A stretch of DNA of 64,000 nucleotides from Deltaproteobacteria bacterium (lineage in GTDB: Bacteria; Bdellovibrionota; Bdellovibrionia; Bdellovibrionales; JAMPXM01): the NCBI GenBank assembly GCA_017302795.1, contig JAFLCB010000006.1, forward strand, positions 62,001-126,000. The letters run 5' to 3'. Positions 44,101-51,609 of this stretch are shown here, one piece after another; within the stretch, counting starts at the first letter, position 1; each line of letters starts with the position of its first letter. Below the pieces are notes generated by a model. The model saw nothing but the letters and a program-made list of their open reading frames with translations, was not told the DNA's origin and ran no database searches. The translations under genes were made by a program, and so were the position numbers.

Positions 44101-44906
44101 GTCTCGAGCGGGTGAGGCATTTCGCAAGCTTGCCCCAAGAGGCCGATGTCATTGGAGATTCGTCTCACGTCTCGGTACCGGAAAATTGGCCAGCTTATGG
44201 CGAAATTAAATTTGCCGGTGTCAAAGCTCGCTACGCCGAAAATCGACCAATGATTTTGAAAGGGCTCGACTTTACATTGCCGGCGGGTGCAAAGGTCGGA
44301 ATTGTCGGAAGAACGGGGTCCGGTAAGAGCACTGTGTTTCAAACGCTTTACCGATTTATCGAGCTCGAGGCAGGGAAGATTCTGATCGATGACATAGATA
44401 TTGCCACTGTGCCCTTGGCTCGACTGCGTCGTGCTCTCGCGATTATTCCTCAAGATCCGACGCTGTTCATTGGAACGATCCGAACGAATCTTGATCGATA
44501 CAACGAGCACACGGATAATAAGATTTGGAGTGTTTTAGAAAAGGCGAGTCTAGCGGAATTCGTCCGATCGCTTCCAAGAGGTCTAGAGACAGAGCTTGTG
44601 GAAAACGGAGTAAATCTCTCGCAAGGCCAGCGTCAGCTACTTTGCCTAGCACGAGCGTTGTTATTGAACGCAAAAATTATTTTGCTCGATGAGGCAACCG
44701 CGAGTGTCGACGTGAAAACTGATGCAACCGTCCAGCGAGTGTTGAAGGAAGCTGGCCATGGCGTCACGATGTTGATGATCGCCCATCGACTTGGGACCAC
44801 GAGAGATTGCGATCTTGTTCTTGAAATAAAAGAAGGAAACTTAGGACGTGTCCTGAGGGGGCCGTTCAATGTTAAATCGGTTGCACCGGCATTTGCGAAT
44901 GCGTAA
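41163..44906 (+). CDS. ABCC/MRP-like full ABC transporter
   Basis: The 1247-residue protein is a tandem TMD-NBD-TMD-NBD exporter. It opens with FFAWLTPLLKTGSERSLEVGD, typical of the ABCC/MRP linker, and has about six membrane spans per half. NBD1 has GGVGSGKST (about 416-424), NLSGGQRQR and DDPLSAVD, whose Asp replaces the catalytic Glu. NBD2 has GRTGSGKST (about 1046-1054), NLSQGQRQLLCLARALL and DEATASVD with the Glu intact. This asymmetry is as in eukaryotic ABCC. ABCC proteins export conjugated organic anions and lipids. Confidence 0.9.
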   Translation: MSLLRRIVNVIGDRVFFAWLTPLLKTGSERSLEVGDLPALPSELDPETLVLDESKISWVSGVSLLKTLLIVSSKIWGPALGFFLLFAVMNLLGPVLVNNFVKAIQTGFSTSAEMQAAMILAALVGTTGIIGGVAIQHYFLWHLKWNQTVTNIVNKKIFFHALRLRKGAREATPVGDLVNHLSSDTEAVADFGGGMADLIYSIVMIVGAIGLLFYYLGATAWVAVILLGVLAPMTKKVSRDFTAFDEDLMKWRDRRVTLMSQILTAIRLVKHFNWEKSVSEEVGKVREAELHSRERLARAELLVTLIYVAVGTFVLFAVLAVHSLRGARFDAALIFTCVSLFGLLEDPFAQISRVISTMITAKVGGERIAGFLRLPVVDEAALRVERSIDQGDSKPDKVEVHYKNLHVPAGTSLAVVGGVGSGKSTFLHVLMGEMSGYYSGLEIRGVPRSRLRIGYVSQEAFILNGTLLENLAFGRQDISESELSEALRASCLEEDLRLMPGGLQTEIGEKGINLSGGQRQRVSLARTILHRPNLVILDDPLSAVDSATEKALVENLLDRNGLWKNVTRIMITHRLSHLKVFDQIGFLAKGEFRATGKFEELEAISPEFRSYLEEYAFSQSHGTPSEGKSESMAATVVQVSGHERVTEDEDRGYGAVATGMYRHYLEALGGENLRLRPWVLFALAIAAMSLTGLPLLQKTWLAYVSDALNETTLAGGPTGLSYVRNLASQPMSAIYIYGAIGLLVMGGTLLADLFWLKRGLAAGRMIHDKMLKSVLGTKVRFFDSTPVGRTLQRFSRDLEAVDIHLRWSFEHSIKCFAQVLLTLLLIVSVLPFVVIVMVPVFRVYYFMQKTYRASSREAKRLDSISRSPRYAHFKETLQGLVVIRSFDKKDWFTDEFFKRLRHNQRMFYGNYMINRWFSSRIPVVGGLISIATAVSIVIAVKYGSLSPGVAGLVTVYSLSFWGVLNWGIRIWAEVESRMTSLERVRHFASLPQEADVIGDSSHVSVPENWPAYGEIKFAGVKARYAENRPMILKGLDFTLPAGAKVGIVGRTGSGKSTVFQTLYRFIELEAGKILIDDIDIATVPLARLRRALAIIPQDPTLFIGTIRTNLDRYNEHTDNKIWSVLEKASLAEFVRSLPRGLETELVENGVNLSQGQRQLLCLARALLLNAKIILLDEATASVDVKTDATVQRVLKEAGHGVTMLMIAHRLGTTRDCDLVLEIKEGNLGRVLRGPFNVKSVAPAFANA

Positions 44907-44920
44907 TCGGAGAACTTAAA

Positions 44921-45523
44921 ATGTGGAATGAAAAATTTGACCGACCAGATCATCTCTACGGAACAGAGCCAAACGATTTTCTTAAAGGAAGTTTCGACTG
45001 GATCCCAAAACCGGGGAAAGTGATTTCTCTCGGCGAAGGTGAAGGTCGAAACGCGGTCTTCTTGGCGCAAATGGGATACGAGGTATTTGCCGTCGATAGT
45101 TCGTCGGTTGGTTTGGAAAAAACCCGCAAGCTCGCTTTGGAAAAGGGAGTCCAAGTTTTCACTGAGGAGGCAGACCTAAAGTCCTTTGATCTCGGTACAG
45201 GAAAGTGGGATGGCGTCGTTATGATTTTCTGCCATCTCCCAAGTAGTCTGCGAGTACCCTTGTGGAATCGAATTTCGAAAAGTTTGAAAAGGGGTGGTGT
45301 GCTTTTAATTGAGCTTTATTCGCCTCAACAATTGGATGCTACTCGCGCGGGAAGATCAATCGGCGGACCGAAGGACCTTGATCTCATGGTTACAGTCGAC
45401 GAGATTCGCACAGCATTTCCGGCGGCAGAATTTAAAGTTCTTCGTGCAGTCGACCGCGACATTCACGAGGGAATTGGACATCGCGGACCAAGTCACACTG
45501 TACAGGTCCTTGCACGACTCTAG
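44921..45523 (+). CDS. Class I SAM-dependent methyltransferase
   Basis: The 200-residue protein begins MWNEKFDRPDHLYGTEPND and has the SAM-binding ISLGEGEGRNAVFLA motif (about 35-49), EVFAVDSSSVGLE with the acidic residue for ribose, and WDGVVMIFCHLP. It is close in type to TehB/thiopurine methyltransferase-like enzymes. The substrate is unknown. It starts 14 bases after the ABC transporter, so it is probably in the same transcript. Confidence 0.85.
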   Translation: MWNEKFDRPDHLYGTEPNDFLKGSFDWIPKPGKVISLGEGEGRNAVFLAQMGYEVFAVDSSSVGLEKTRKLALEKGVQVFTEEADLKSFDLGTGKWDGVVMIFCHLPSSLRVPLWNRISKSLKRGGVLLIELYSPQQLDATRAGRSIGGPKDLDLMVTVDEIRTAFPAAEFKVLRAVDRDIHEGIGHRGPSHTVQVLARL

Positions 45524-45582
45524 GTATGGCGCACCGCATTTTGTAAATGTTGGAGGCGGCTTTTGGAGTACCATTTCTGGGT

Positions 45583-46377
45583 ATGCGGACGAAAGTTTGT
45601 TTGGTTTCAACATTAAGTTTAGATGTGCGGGTCGCGATGTGGCGCTTGGTGCAGGAATCCTACGATGGGGCTACCGAGTCGCGTTTCGTTGAAGATCTAT
45701 TTGATAAAAGTCATGTAATTTTGCTTCGGTCCGAAGACGGGGATCTGCACGGGTTTTCAACTTTGCAGGTCACGGATCATGAATGCGGCGGACGAAAGTA
45801 CAGAGCTATTTTTTCAGGCGATACGGTTTTGCGCGAGAAATTTTGGGGAAACGGACATCTTGCCCGCGCCTTCGGTGCTTACATTTTGAAAGTTAGACTT
45901 AAGACATTGTTAACGTCACCTAGAACCATTGTTTACTGGTTCTTGTTATCAAAGGGTTTCAAAACCTATTTGATTATGGCCAATAACTTTTCGCAGTACT
46001 TTCCGCGTCCTGATCGACCGACTCCCTCGGAAGTTGATCAGATAAGACTACACTACTACTCACAGAAATACTTGCAGACGAAATGCCATTTTGATGAAGC
46101 GAGTGGAATTCTGATTCCGGAGCCCAGTCGTCGAATGCGCTTAAAGCACGGAGTTGCAGGTCCTCCAGCGGGGGATAAACAAAATATGAAAACCGATTAT
46201 TTCGTGCACGCAAATCCAAATTGGTCTCAAGGTGAAGAACTCGCATGCATTGCGCGGGTTTCAGTTTGGGTTCCGTTGGTTTACTCCTTCAAATTTATTT
46301 TTAAATCGACACGGTGGCAGATTTCTCGTGCGCGCAAGCAAAATGACCCCGTTTTTCGTCCCCTCGAGACTTCATGA
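45583..46377 (+). CDS. GNAT-like acyltransferase, putative
   Basis: The ATG at 45583 gives 264 residues; one at 45547 would add 12. The first half has the shape of a GNAT fold: RVAMWRLVQESYDG, VEDLFDKSHVILLRS, HGFSTLQV and a FWGNGHLARAF segment that resembles the acyl-CoA-binding loop (R/Q-x-x-G-x-G/A). The C-terminal half is less recognisable. Acyl-CoA or another donor is possible. It overlaps the downstream desaturase by four bases, which argues for a shared pathway. Confidence 0.5.
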   Translation: MRTKVCLVSTLSLDVRVAMWRLVQESYDGATESRFVEDLFDKSHVILLRSEDGDLHGFSTLQVTDHECGGRKYRAIFSGDTVLREKFWGNGHLARAFGAYILKVRLKTLLTSPRTIVYWFLLSKGFKTYLIMANNFSQYFPRPDRPTPSEVDQIRLHYYSQKYLQTKCHFDEASGILIPEPSRRMRLKHGVAGPPAGDKQNMKTDYFVHANPNWSQGEELACIARVSVWVPLVYSFKFIFKSTRWQISRARKQNDPVFRPLETS

Positions 46378-47342
46378 TTGCTGAGCTGAGGCGGATGGCC
46401 GTCTTTGATTGGCTTGTGATTACTTTCACCTGGACGACGATTTGGGCTATTGATTATTTCCTGCGACTTCCTGAATACGCTTTTTGGCTTATGCAGATTT
46501 TTGCAGTTTTGGTGATCGCCGGTCGATTTCACGCTTTAGGAGTAATTTTACACGACGCTGCTCACTCGAGTTTGAAATCAAAAAACGCGGGGCTTACGTT
46601 TCACGCGCTTTGTGCCTATCCGATAGCCACCACACTCGAGGCAATGCGGTACCATCACCTTAGGCACCACCAATTGTACGGAACAGATTTGGATCCCTAT
46701 TTAAAACGAGACTTGGCAGATTTAGATCCGCGTCTTTCACTTTTTCGAGCGGTGATTGTGACTTTTCTAAAGGCGTCGGCTTTGGTCCCAGTTTGGATTG
46801 TGCGCCCATTAGTTGGCGTTCTTGCAATTAGATTTCTGACGATAAAGGCTTTTTATAGAAAAGCATTGTTACAAGATCGCGAGCAAAACAGTTATGAGTC
46901 TGAAGAGTTTCGTGAGTGTTTGACCGCGGAAATCGGGCAGCTGATATTTTGGCTTTTGCTGGTATCGTTCTGCGTCTTTCTCACAAAAGTTATGAAAATT
47001 AATGGAACGACGATTTTTCTATTTTACTTTTTACCGCTCTGGGTAGCAGGTTTTGTTAATGTCTGGCGCGTTTTGTTTGAGCACGATCACTCCTACAGGC
47101 GGGGAAATATTGTTGGACAAGACCCAGTTGGAGTGTGGCGGACGACAAAGCTGATAACCGTTCCTGGTTTCGATTGGTTTTTTGCCCCACGAAACATTGG
47201 GTATCATCAGGCTCACCATCTTTTTCCTGCAGTTAGACTGAAACACTTACCAGAACTTCACCGTAGGCTTTTTGCTGACCTAAATCACAACATCGTTTCG
47301 GATTCCGTGACGGGCATACCAGTCGCTAAAGGTTTGAATTGA
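46374..47342 (+). CDS. Fatty acid desaturase, membrane-bound
   Basis: The 322-residue protein has the three di-iron histidine boxes: HDAAH at 60-64, HHLRHH at 94-99, and HQAHH near 277-281, with four membrane spans around them. Such enzymes insert a double bond or hydroxyl into fatty acyl chains or related lipids. The substrate (acyl chain, sphingolipid or carotenoid) is not known. It overlaps the preceding acyltransferase-like gene by four bases, and its 3' end overlaps the end of the convergent dioxygenase gene by 63 bases. Confidence 0.85.
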   Translation: MIAELRRMAVFDWLVITFTWTTIWAIDYFLRLPEYAFWLMQIFAVLVIAGRFHALGVILHDAAHSSLKSKNAGLTFHALCAYPIATTLEAMRYHHLRHHQLYGTDLDPYLKRDLADLDPRLSLFRAVIVTFLKASALVPVWIVRPLVGVLAIRFLTIKAFYRKALLQDREQNSYESEEFRECLTAEIGQLIFWLLLVSFCVFLTKVMKINGTTIFLFYFLPLWVAGFVNVWRVLFEHDHSYRRGNIVGQDPVGVWRTTKLITVPGFDWFFAPRNIGYHQAHHLFPAVRLKHLPELHRRLFADLNHNIVSDSVTGIPVAKGLN

Positions 47343-48002
47343 TTTTTTTCCGTAATAGCTAGAAGCAATCCAATATATAATACGATCATTCCACTTTCCA
47401 TACGGTTTCTTCAGCGGCCGCAGTATGTCGAGGAATAGCACAACGCGCTCTTCGTTCGTTTTGTTCCAAGCCTCGTGAATCAGGGTGTCGTCGAAAAAAA
47501 GACATTTCCCATTTATCCATGTTCGAGATTGCCCACTGACCATGAGTCCACAATCCCCTTCGGGTATTTTCAAGGCGAGGTGACAGCGGACCAGTCCTTT
47601 GTACGGACCGCGATGTGGAGGAATTATTTTTCCTGGCGCCAGAATTGAAAAGAAAGCTGTGCGCATTTCTGGAATCGCCTCGAGCGCGCGAGTTGTCGCC
47701 GGGCAAAGTGTGGTGTTTCGAACGGACTTTGCACCGTACGCATACAGCAGAAAAGTTTGCCAGCGATTGTCATTGGTTATTGCAGCTTGTTCTTTTGAGA
47801 CTTCCTGAAATGGCGGAATGGGTTCCCCCGATTTTTTCAGTTCAAGGTATTCACGAAAAATATCCGATGCATTCTGCTCAAGCCATTTCGTCCATGGAAA
47901 GTGAACAGCGTCTATGTATGGTTCGTCGGGGATCGTGGATTTTGACTGCATCCAACTTTCAAAGACTTGTAGCAGTCGAAAAAATGCCGGTGGACGATTC
48001 AT
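47280..48002 (-). CDS. Aspartyl/asparaginyl beta-hydroxylase-like dioxygenase
   Basis: The 240-residue protein matches the Asp/Asn hydroxylase-like family: PGKIIPPHRGPYKGLVRCHLAL supplies the first iron-binding His and the 2-oxoglutarate pocket, and FDDTLIHEAWN with ERVVLFLDILRP supplies the second His and Arg. Members hydroxylate Asp/Asn in peptides or fatty-acyl chains of ornithine and other amino-lipids (LpxO-type). The latter use fits the lipid-gene neighbourhood. It overlaps the upstream hydrolase by four bases. Confidence 0.8.
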   Translation of the reverse strand: MNRPPAFFRLLQVFESWMQSKSTIPDEPYIDAVHFPWTKWLEQNASDIFREYLELKKSGEPIPPFQEVSKEQAAITNDNRWQTFLLYAYGAKSVRNTTLCPATTRALEAIPEMRTAFFSILAPGKIIPPHRGPYKGLVRCHLALKIPEGDCGLMVSGQSRTWINGKCLFFDDTLIHEAWNKTNEERVVLFLDILRPLKKPYGKWNDRIIYWIASSYYGKKSIQTFSDWYARHGIRNDVVI

Positions 48003-48784
48003 ATTGGAAAGAGCTCGTTTTCAACGAGCACTCTTCGCCAGAGCGCAGCTTCGTCGATTCGAGCGCTTCCGACCGTAGGCTCGGCATGATCAATTTCGGG
48101 AAGTTCGCGATGAAAAAATTGAGGCCAAACTTGATCCTCTGTTAAAAAAACGCCGTCATTTCTTCTTCCTGGTTCAAGCTGGTTGATTCGATTTGCCTGA
48201 AGCTCGATCCATCCCGAATTTGATGTCGAAAAAGTAGAGTAGGAAAAGATCGGAAAGCTAAATCGAGTTCGCTCGATTTCGTTCACGAAGGGAAGCTCCT
48301 CGTCGCCCGCTAGTTCTGTGCAGGCCGGTTTGGCAAGAATCGCGGTCAGCGCAAGTTTGTGCATGTATTCTCGGACAGATTGGAACGGTTGTTTCGGAAT
48401 ATTTTCTCGAAAAAGAGATTTTAAGTAAGGCGCGCCTCGTTTTGGGGTTTGAAACAAGATCGCTGCTTTTGTCCGCTTTCCCAGGCTTGGATTATTTAAT
48501 ATGGCACCTAAGGTTTCGAGACCGCCTTTGCTGTGCGCGAGAAAGACAACGCTGCTGCTTTGTCCAATAACTTTCGGAAGATTGTGCGCTATTGACTCGG
48601 CGTTTTGGCTAATGGTGCCCGCAGGATCGGTAGGCGCGAATCGAACTTCCGCACCGCCGCGCTGAAGCTCCGACTGCACCTTTTTAAAGTGACCCGGCAT
48701 GTAGGCGCCAAGCAGACCGCGCACAAGAATATAAGTGGGCTGGCGCACTGATATTGTATTCTGAAGTTGAAATTTATCCGCCAC
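47999..48784 (-). CDS. Alpha/beta-hydrolase, lipase-like
   Basis: The 261-residue protein has an LVRGLLGAYMPG oxyanion-side segment (20-31) and AHSKGG with nucleophile Ser85, followed by FQTPKRGAPYL, as in triacylglycerol lipase or esterase-like proteins. An acidic residue and a His (near FHRELPEIDHAEP) would complete the triad. There is no signal peptide. It is probably co-transcribed with the dioxygenase downstream. The substrate is unknown. Confidence 0.75.
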   Translation of the reverse strand: MADKFQLQNTISVRQPTYILVRGLLGAYMPGHFKKVQSELQRGGAEVRFAPTDPAGTISQNAESIAHNLPKVIGQSSSVVFLAHSKGGLETLGAILNNPSLGKRTKAAILFQTPKRGAPYLKSLFRENIPKQPFQSVREYMHKLALTAILAKPACTELAGDEELPFVNEIERTRFSFPIFSYSTFSTSNSGWIELQANRINQLEPGRRNDGVFLTEDQVWPQFFHRELPEIDHAEPTVGSARIDEAALWRRVLVENELFPI

Positions 48785-48802
48785 CGTTCAACGCTTGAAC
48801 AA

Positions 48803-49708
48803 ATGAGAAATTTCAGCAACCAAAATCTCCTCGTTTTGTTCCTACAATCTGCGGCATGGATCATTTGCCTGGAAGCTCTTCATATCCTCGATAGCTTTTG
48901 GGCAAAATCGGCGGTCGTCGTTTTTTTCTGTTTGATGATGCAAGGTGTGTTTTCCTTGATGCATGACTGTATTCACGGACTGGGGCACAATCGCCGGCAG
49001 CTCAACTATGTTATGGGCTGGTGGACGGGAGTAATGTTCGGCACGCCGTACTCACTTTTTCAGGTTAATCACCAAGGTCATCATATTCGAAACCGAACTC
49101 CCGCAGAAATTGCCGAATATATTCTTCCCGGCGAATCGAGATTGCGAAAGACTCTCGTCTACTACTTTGCGATTCTTGGTGGAATTTGGTTCGGAAGCTT
49201 TCTAGGTTTAATACTGTTCCCTTTCGTGCCTTATTCGTTCGTTCGATTTCTGAATAAGCCAGGAACCTCGATGAACGGTTACAGCCTTTCTTTCAAGAGT
49301 TTCGATATGCTTCGATGGACAAGGTTGCGGGCAGAATGCTTAACGACGATTGTCATCTACGGACTTTTAATTCGGTGGCTGGAATGGCGGCTTTTGGAGT
49401 TGGCATTCGCGTATGTTGCGTTTGCCTTTTCGTGGTCGTCGCTGCAATGGGTTTATCATTTACGAACCCCGTTGGATCCGATTGAAGGCGCCTACAATCT
49501 CCGAAGCTTTACGCCGGTTCGCTGGCTATTTTTAAATTTTAATTACAATCTTACGCATCATCGACACCCCGAGCTCCACTGGCAGGAACTGCATCAGCGG
49601 ACAAACCTTCGCGAGACCCAGCCTTCTTGGTACAGATACCTATTGGTGTTTCGTCCTCCAGAACCGTTGCCCAAGGACGTCGGCATTCTTGAAAAAAAAT
49701 ACTTCTAA
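48803..49708 (+). CDS. Second fatty acid desaturase
   Basis: The ATG at 48803 is used; an upstream TTG would overlap the divergent hydrolase. The 301-residue protein has HDCIHG near 54-59, HQGHH at 90-94, and THHRHPELHW near 251-260, the di-iron ligands of a membrane desaturase/hydroxylase. It differs from the desaturase at 46374 in the first and third boxes, so they probably act on different substrates or positions. A strong hairpin follows its stop. Confidence 0.85.
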   Translation: MRNFSNQNLLVLFLQSAAWIICLEALHILDSFWAKSAVVVFFCLMMQGVFSLMHDCIHGLGHNRRQLNYVMGWWTGVMFGTPYSLFQVNHQGHHIRNRTPAEIAEYILPGESRLRKTLVYYFAILGGIWFGSFLGLILFPFVPYSFVRFLNKPGTSMNGYSLSFKSFDMLRWTRLRAECLTTIVIYGLLIRWLEWRLLELAFAYVAFAFSWSSLQWVYHLRTPLDPIEGAYNLRSFTPVRWLFLNFNYNLTHHRHPELHWQELHQRTNLRETQPSWYRYLLVFRPPEPLPKDVGILEKKYF

Positions 49709-49715
49709 CAGCGCA

Positions 49716-49756
49716 CCGCACTACCAAAAGGTACCGCCTACCTTTTGGTAGTGCGG
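49716..49756. terminator. 18-bp hairpin between convergent genes, repeat copy 3
   Basis: CCGCACTACCAAAAGGTA pairs perfectly with TACCTTTTGGTAGTGCGG around CCGCC. T-rich sequence (CCTTTTGG) follows on the plus strand. It lies 8 bases after the stop of the desaturase gene and 11 before that of the DadA-like gene, so it probably ends both. The minus strand reads GTAGGCGGTACC as at 29740. Confidence 0.8.
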
Positions 49757-49766
49757 CGCCTTTTGG

Positions 49767-51047
49767 TTAGAAGCGGGAGGGGCGGAAAGGGTGTGGGTCC
49801 GTCAGCGGTGGGCGGCCCAGAAGAAGATCAGCTGCGAGGCGTCCAGACCCTGGGGCACTTTGGAGACCAAGCAGCTGGTGGCCGAGGCAGAAAAACAAAT
49901 TGGAAAGGTCTTCGGACCGACCAATGACGGGCACTCCGTCTGGCGTACATGGACGAAGTCCGCGCCAAATGTCGCGTGGACCGTTCTGAGTTGTGATGTG
50001 GTCAAATTTTAGATATTCCGCTGCGCCATTAAATATATTTCGGACTCTTCTTGGCGAAATTGAAAAATCCTGGTCGACGAGTTCGAGAGTGCCAGCTAAC
50101 CGAACAGAGTTTGAACGCGGAGTAACGGCGATCTTTTTTTCCACAATCATAATTGGGTGGTGCGGTTTATTTTCCGGCATATCGATATTCATCGAATAGC
50201 CTTTACCGCCAAGCACGGGGATCCGAATACCAAGCTTTCGGCCGACCTCTTTGGACCAGGCACCGGTCGCAAGCACAATAGTCTCAGCCGTCATAAGTCC
50301 TTGTGTCGTGTGCAGCGTCTGAATGCGGCCATTCTGAATTTCAAAATCATACACTTCTGTTTGAGCCTGTACGAGCCCGCCGTGCTCTTTGAACTCGTCA
50401 ATCATAGCTATCGTTGCGGGGAATGGCTCGATTTGCGCTTCGTCGGGAAAGTAAACTCCGCCCTTGATCAAAGGCCGTAGCGAAGGCTCAAAGCCGAGAG
50501 CGTCGTCTTTCGAAAGTTTGCGTCCAGCGATTCCTCTTTCGCTCATGAGGTTCATCTCGAGTTCAGCGTGCCGAAGACCGTCGTTAGTGGCGCTGACCAT
50601 TAAGAGGCCACGCTTTTCGAAGCCAATATCTTTCGTCTTGAGAGCTTGTCGCTGAGCGAGCTCTTGATAAAAGTTCAACGAATAGGTCGAAAGCTTCGTT
50701 AGTACTTCAATCGATCGCAGCATCTTGGGGCGATTCATCGAAAGAAGAAATTCGAACATCCATTCAAGGAGAGTGGGATTCAGCTGAGGCTTGATATACA
50801 GAGGACTTTGAGGGTCAAGTACCCAGCCAATCGATTTCCAGAACATTCCCGGCTGAGGCAATGGCATTGCGAAACACGGCGTCAGCCAGCCTGCATTAGC
50901 GAAGGAACAGCCTGCTCCAATGGCGCCTTTTTCTAGAAGCAAAATCCGTTTGCCAGAATTTTCTGGACTCGTAGCAAGCTGATGGGCGATCGACGCTCCG
51001 ACGATTCCTCCGCCGATAATGACGATGTCGAATTTCTGCACGTTCAT
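49767..51047 (-). CDS. FAD-dependent D-amino-acid dehydrogenase-like oxidoreductase
   Basis: The 426-residue protein has the Rossmann GGGIVGASIA (12-21) with a following acidic LLEKGAIGAGCSFANAG for FAD ribose, matching DadA-type enzymes, and a C-terminal GLRPCTPDGVPVIG / GHQLLGLQSAPGSGRLAADLL that closes the FAD site. DadA enzymes oxidise D-amino acids such as D-alanine to keto acids and feed electrons to quinones. Other amine oxidases of the DAO family are possible. It stands alone on its strand. Confidence 0.85.
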   Translation of the reverse strand: MNVQKFDIVIIGGGIVGASIAHQLATSPENSGKRILLLEKGAIGAGCSFANAGWLTPCFAMPLPQPGMFWKSIGWVLDPQSPLYIKPQLNPTLLEWMFEFLLSMNRPKMLRSIEVLTKLSTYSLNFYQELAQRQALKTKDIGFEKRGLLMVSATNDGLRHAELEMNLMSERGIAGRKLSKDDALGFEPSLRPLIKGGVYFPDEAQIEPFPATIAMIDEFKEHGGLVQAQTEVYDFEIQNGRIQTLHTTQGLMTAETIVLATGAWSKEVGRKLGIRIPVLGGKGYSMNIDMPENKPHHPIMIVEKKIAVTPRSNSVRLAGTLELVDQDFSISPRRVRNIFNGAAEYLKFDHITTQNGPRDIWRGLRPCTPDGVPVIGRSEDLSNLFFCLGHQLLGLQSAPGSGRLAADLLLGRPPLTDPHPFRPSRF

Positions 51048-51172
51048 TTGTATAGGGCTTTCTAGTAGTTTCGCCTAAGTCTATGCATCATAATCATTTT
51101 TTCCTGATGGACCTATCACATCGACTAAGGGCACCGCTTGTCAACCCGCAAAGACCGGCGTTCACCCTGGCA

Positions 51173-51583
51173 TCAGGCAGGTGAGTTCTGATTGATCATG
51201 TGATTTGCCACTTTGCCAAAGGCGTCCATCAAAAGCGCACGCTTCCCCGCTTCGACGTTTCGGGCTTTAAGAGCCAGATCCATACAACGGAGCCATTGCT
51301 CGCTTTCACTGCGGCCTATTGAGAACGGCATGTGGCGCATTCGGAGGCGCGGGTGGCCGTGCTTTTCAACGTAAAGCTGAGGACCGCCCAGCCATCCACA
51401 TAGAAATTCAAAAAGCTTTTCGATTGAGGCGTCTAAGTTTTTGGGGTGCATAGCGCGAATCGGCGCGGCCTCTGAGAGAGTATCCATCTGCTTGTAAAAT
51501 TCAACGACGACGGCTTTCACACCATCTGCGCCGCCAAGCTGTTCATATTCGGACTCAGTGTTCGTGTTATTCACAGAGAACAC
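51173..51583 (-). CDS. Truncated haemoglobin (group II-like)
   Basis: The 136-residue protein fits the group II truncated globins: YEQLGGADGVKAVVVEFYKQM opening, AMHPKNLDASIEKLFEFLCGWLGGPQLYVEKHG for helices C-E, and RLRMRHMPFSIG with the proximal His in helix F, then WLRCM. These proteins bind O2 or NO and protect against oxidative or nitrosative stress. The gene is 26 bases upstream of the CBS-domain gene on the same strand, so order is CBS gene first in transcription. Confidence 0.85.
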   Translation of the reverse strand: MFSVNNTNTESEYEQLGGADGVKAVVVEFYKQMDTLSEAAPIRAMHPKNLDASIEKLFEFLCGWLGGPQLYVEKHGHPRLRMRHMPFSIGRSESEQWLRCMDLALKARNVEAGKRALLMDAFGKVANHMINQNSPA

Positions 51584-51609
51584 TCTATCGATTTTTCCGA
51601 AGCGGCCAA

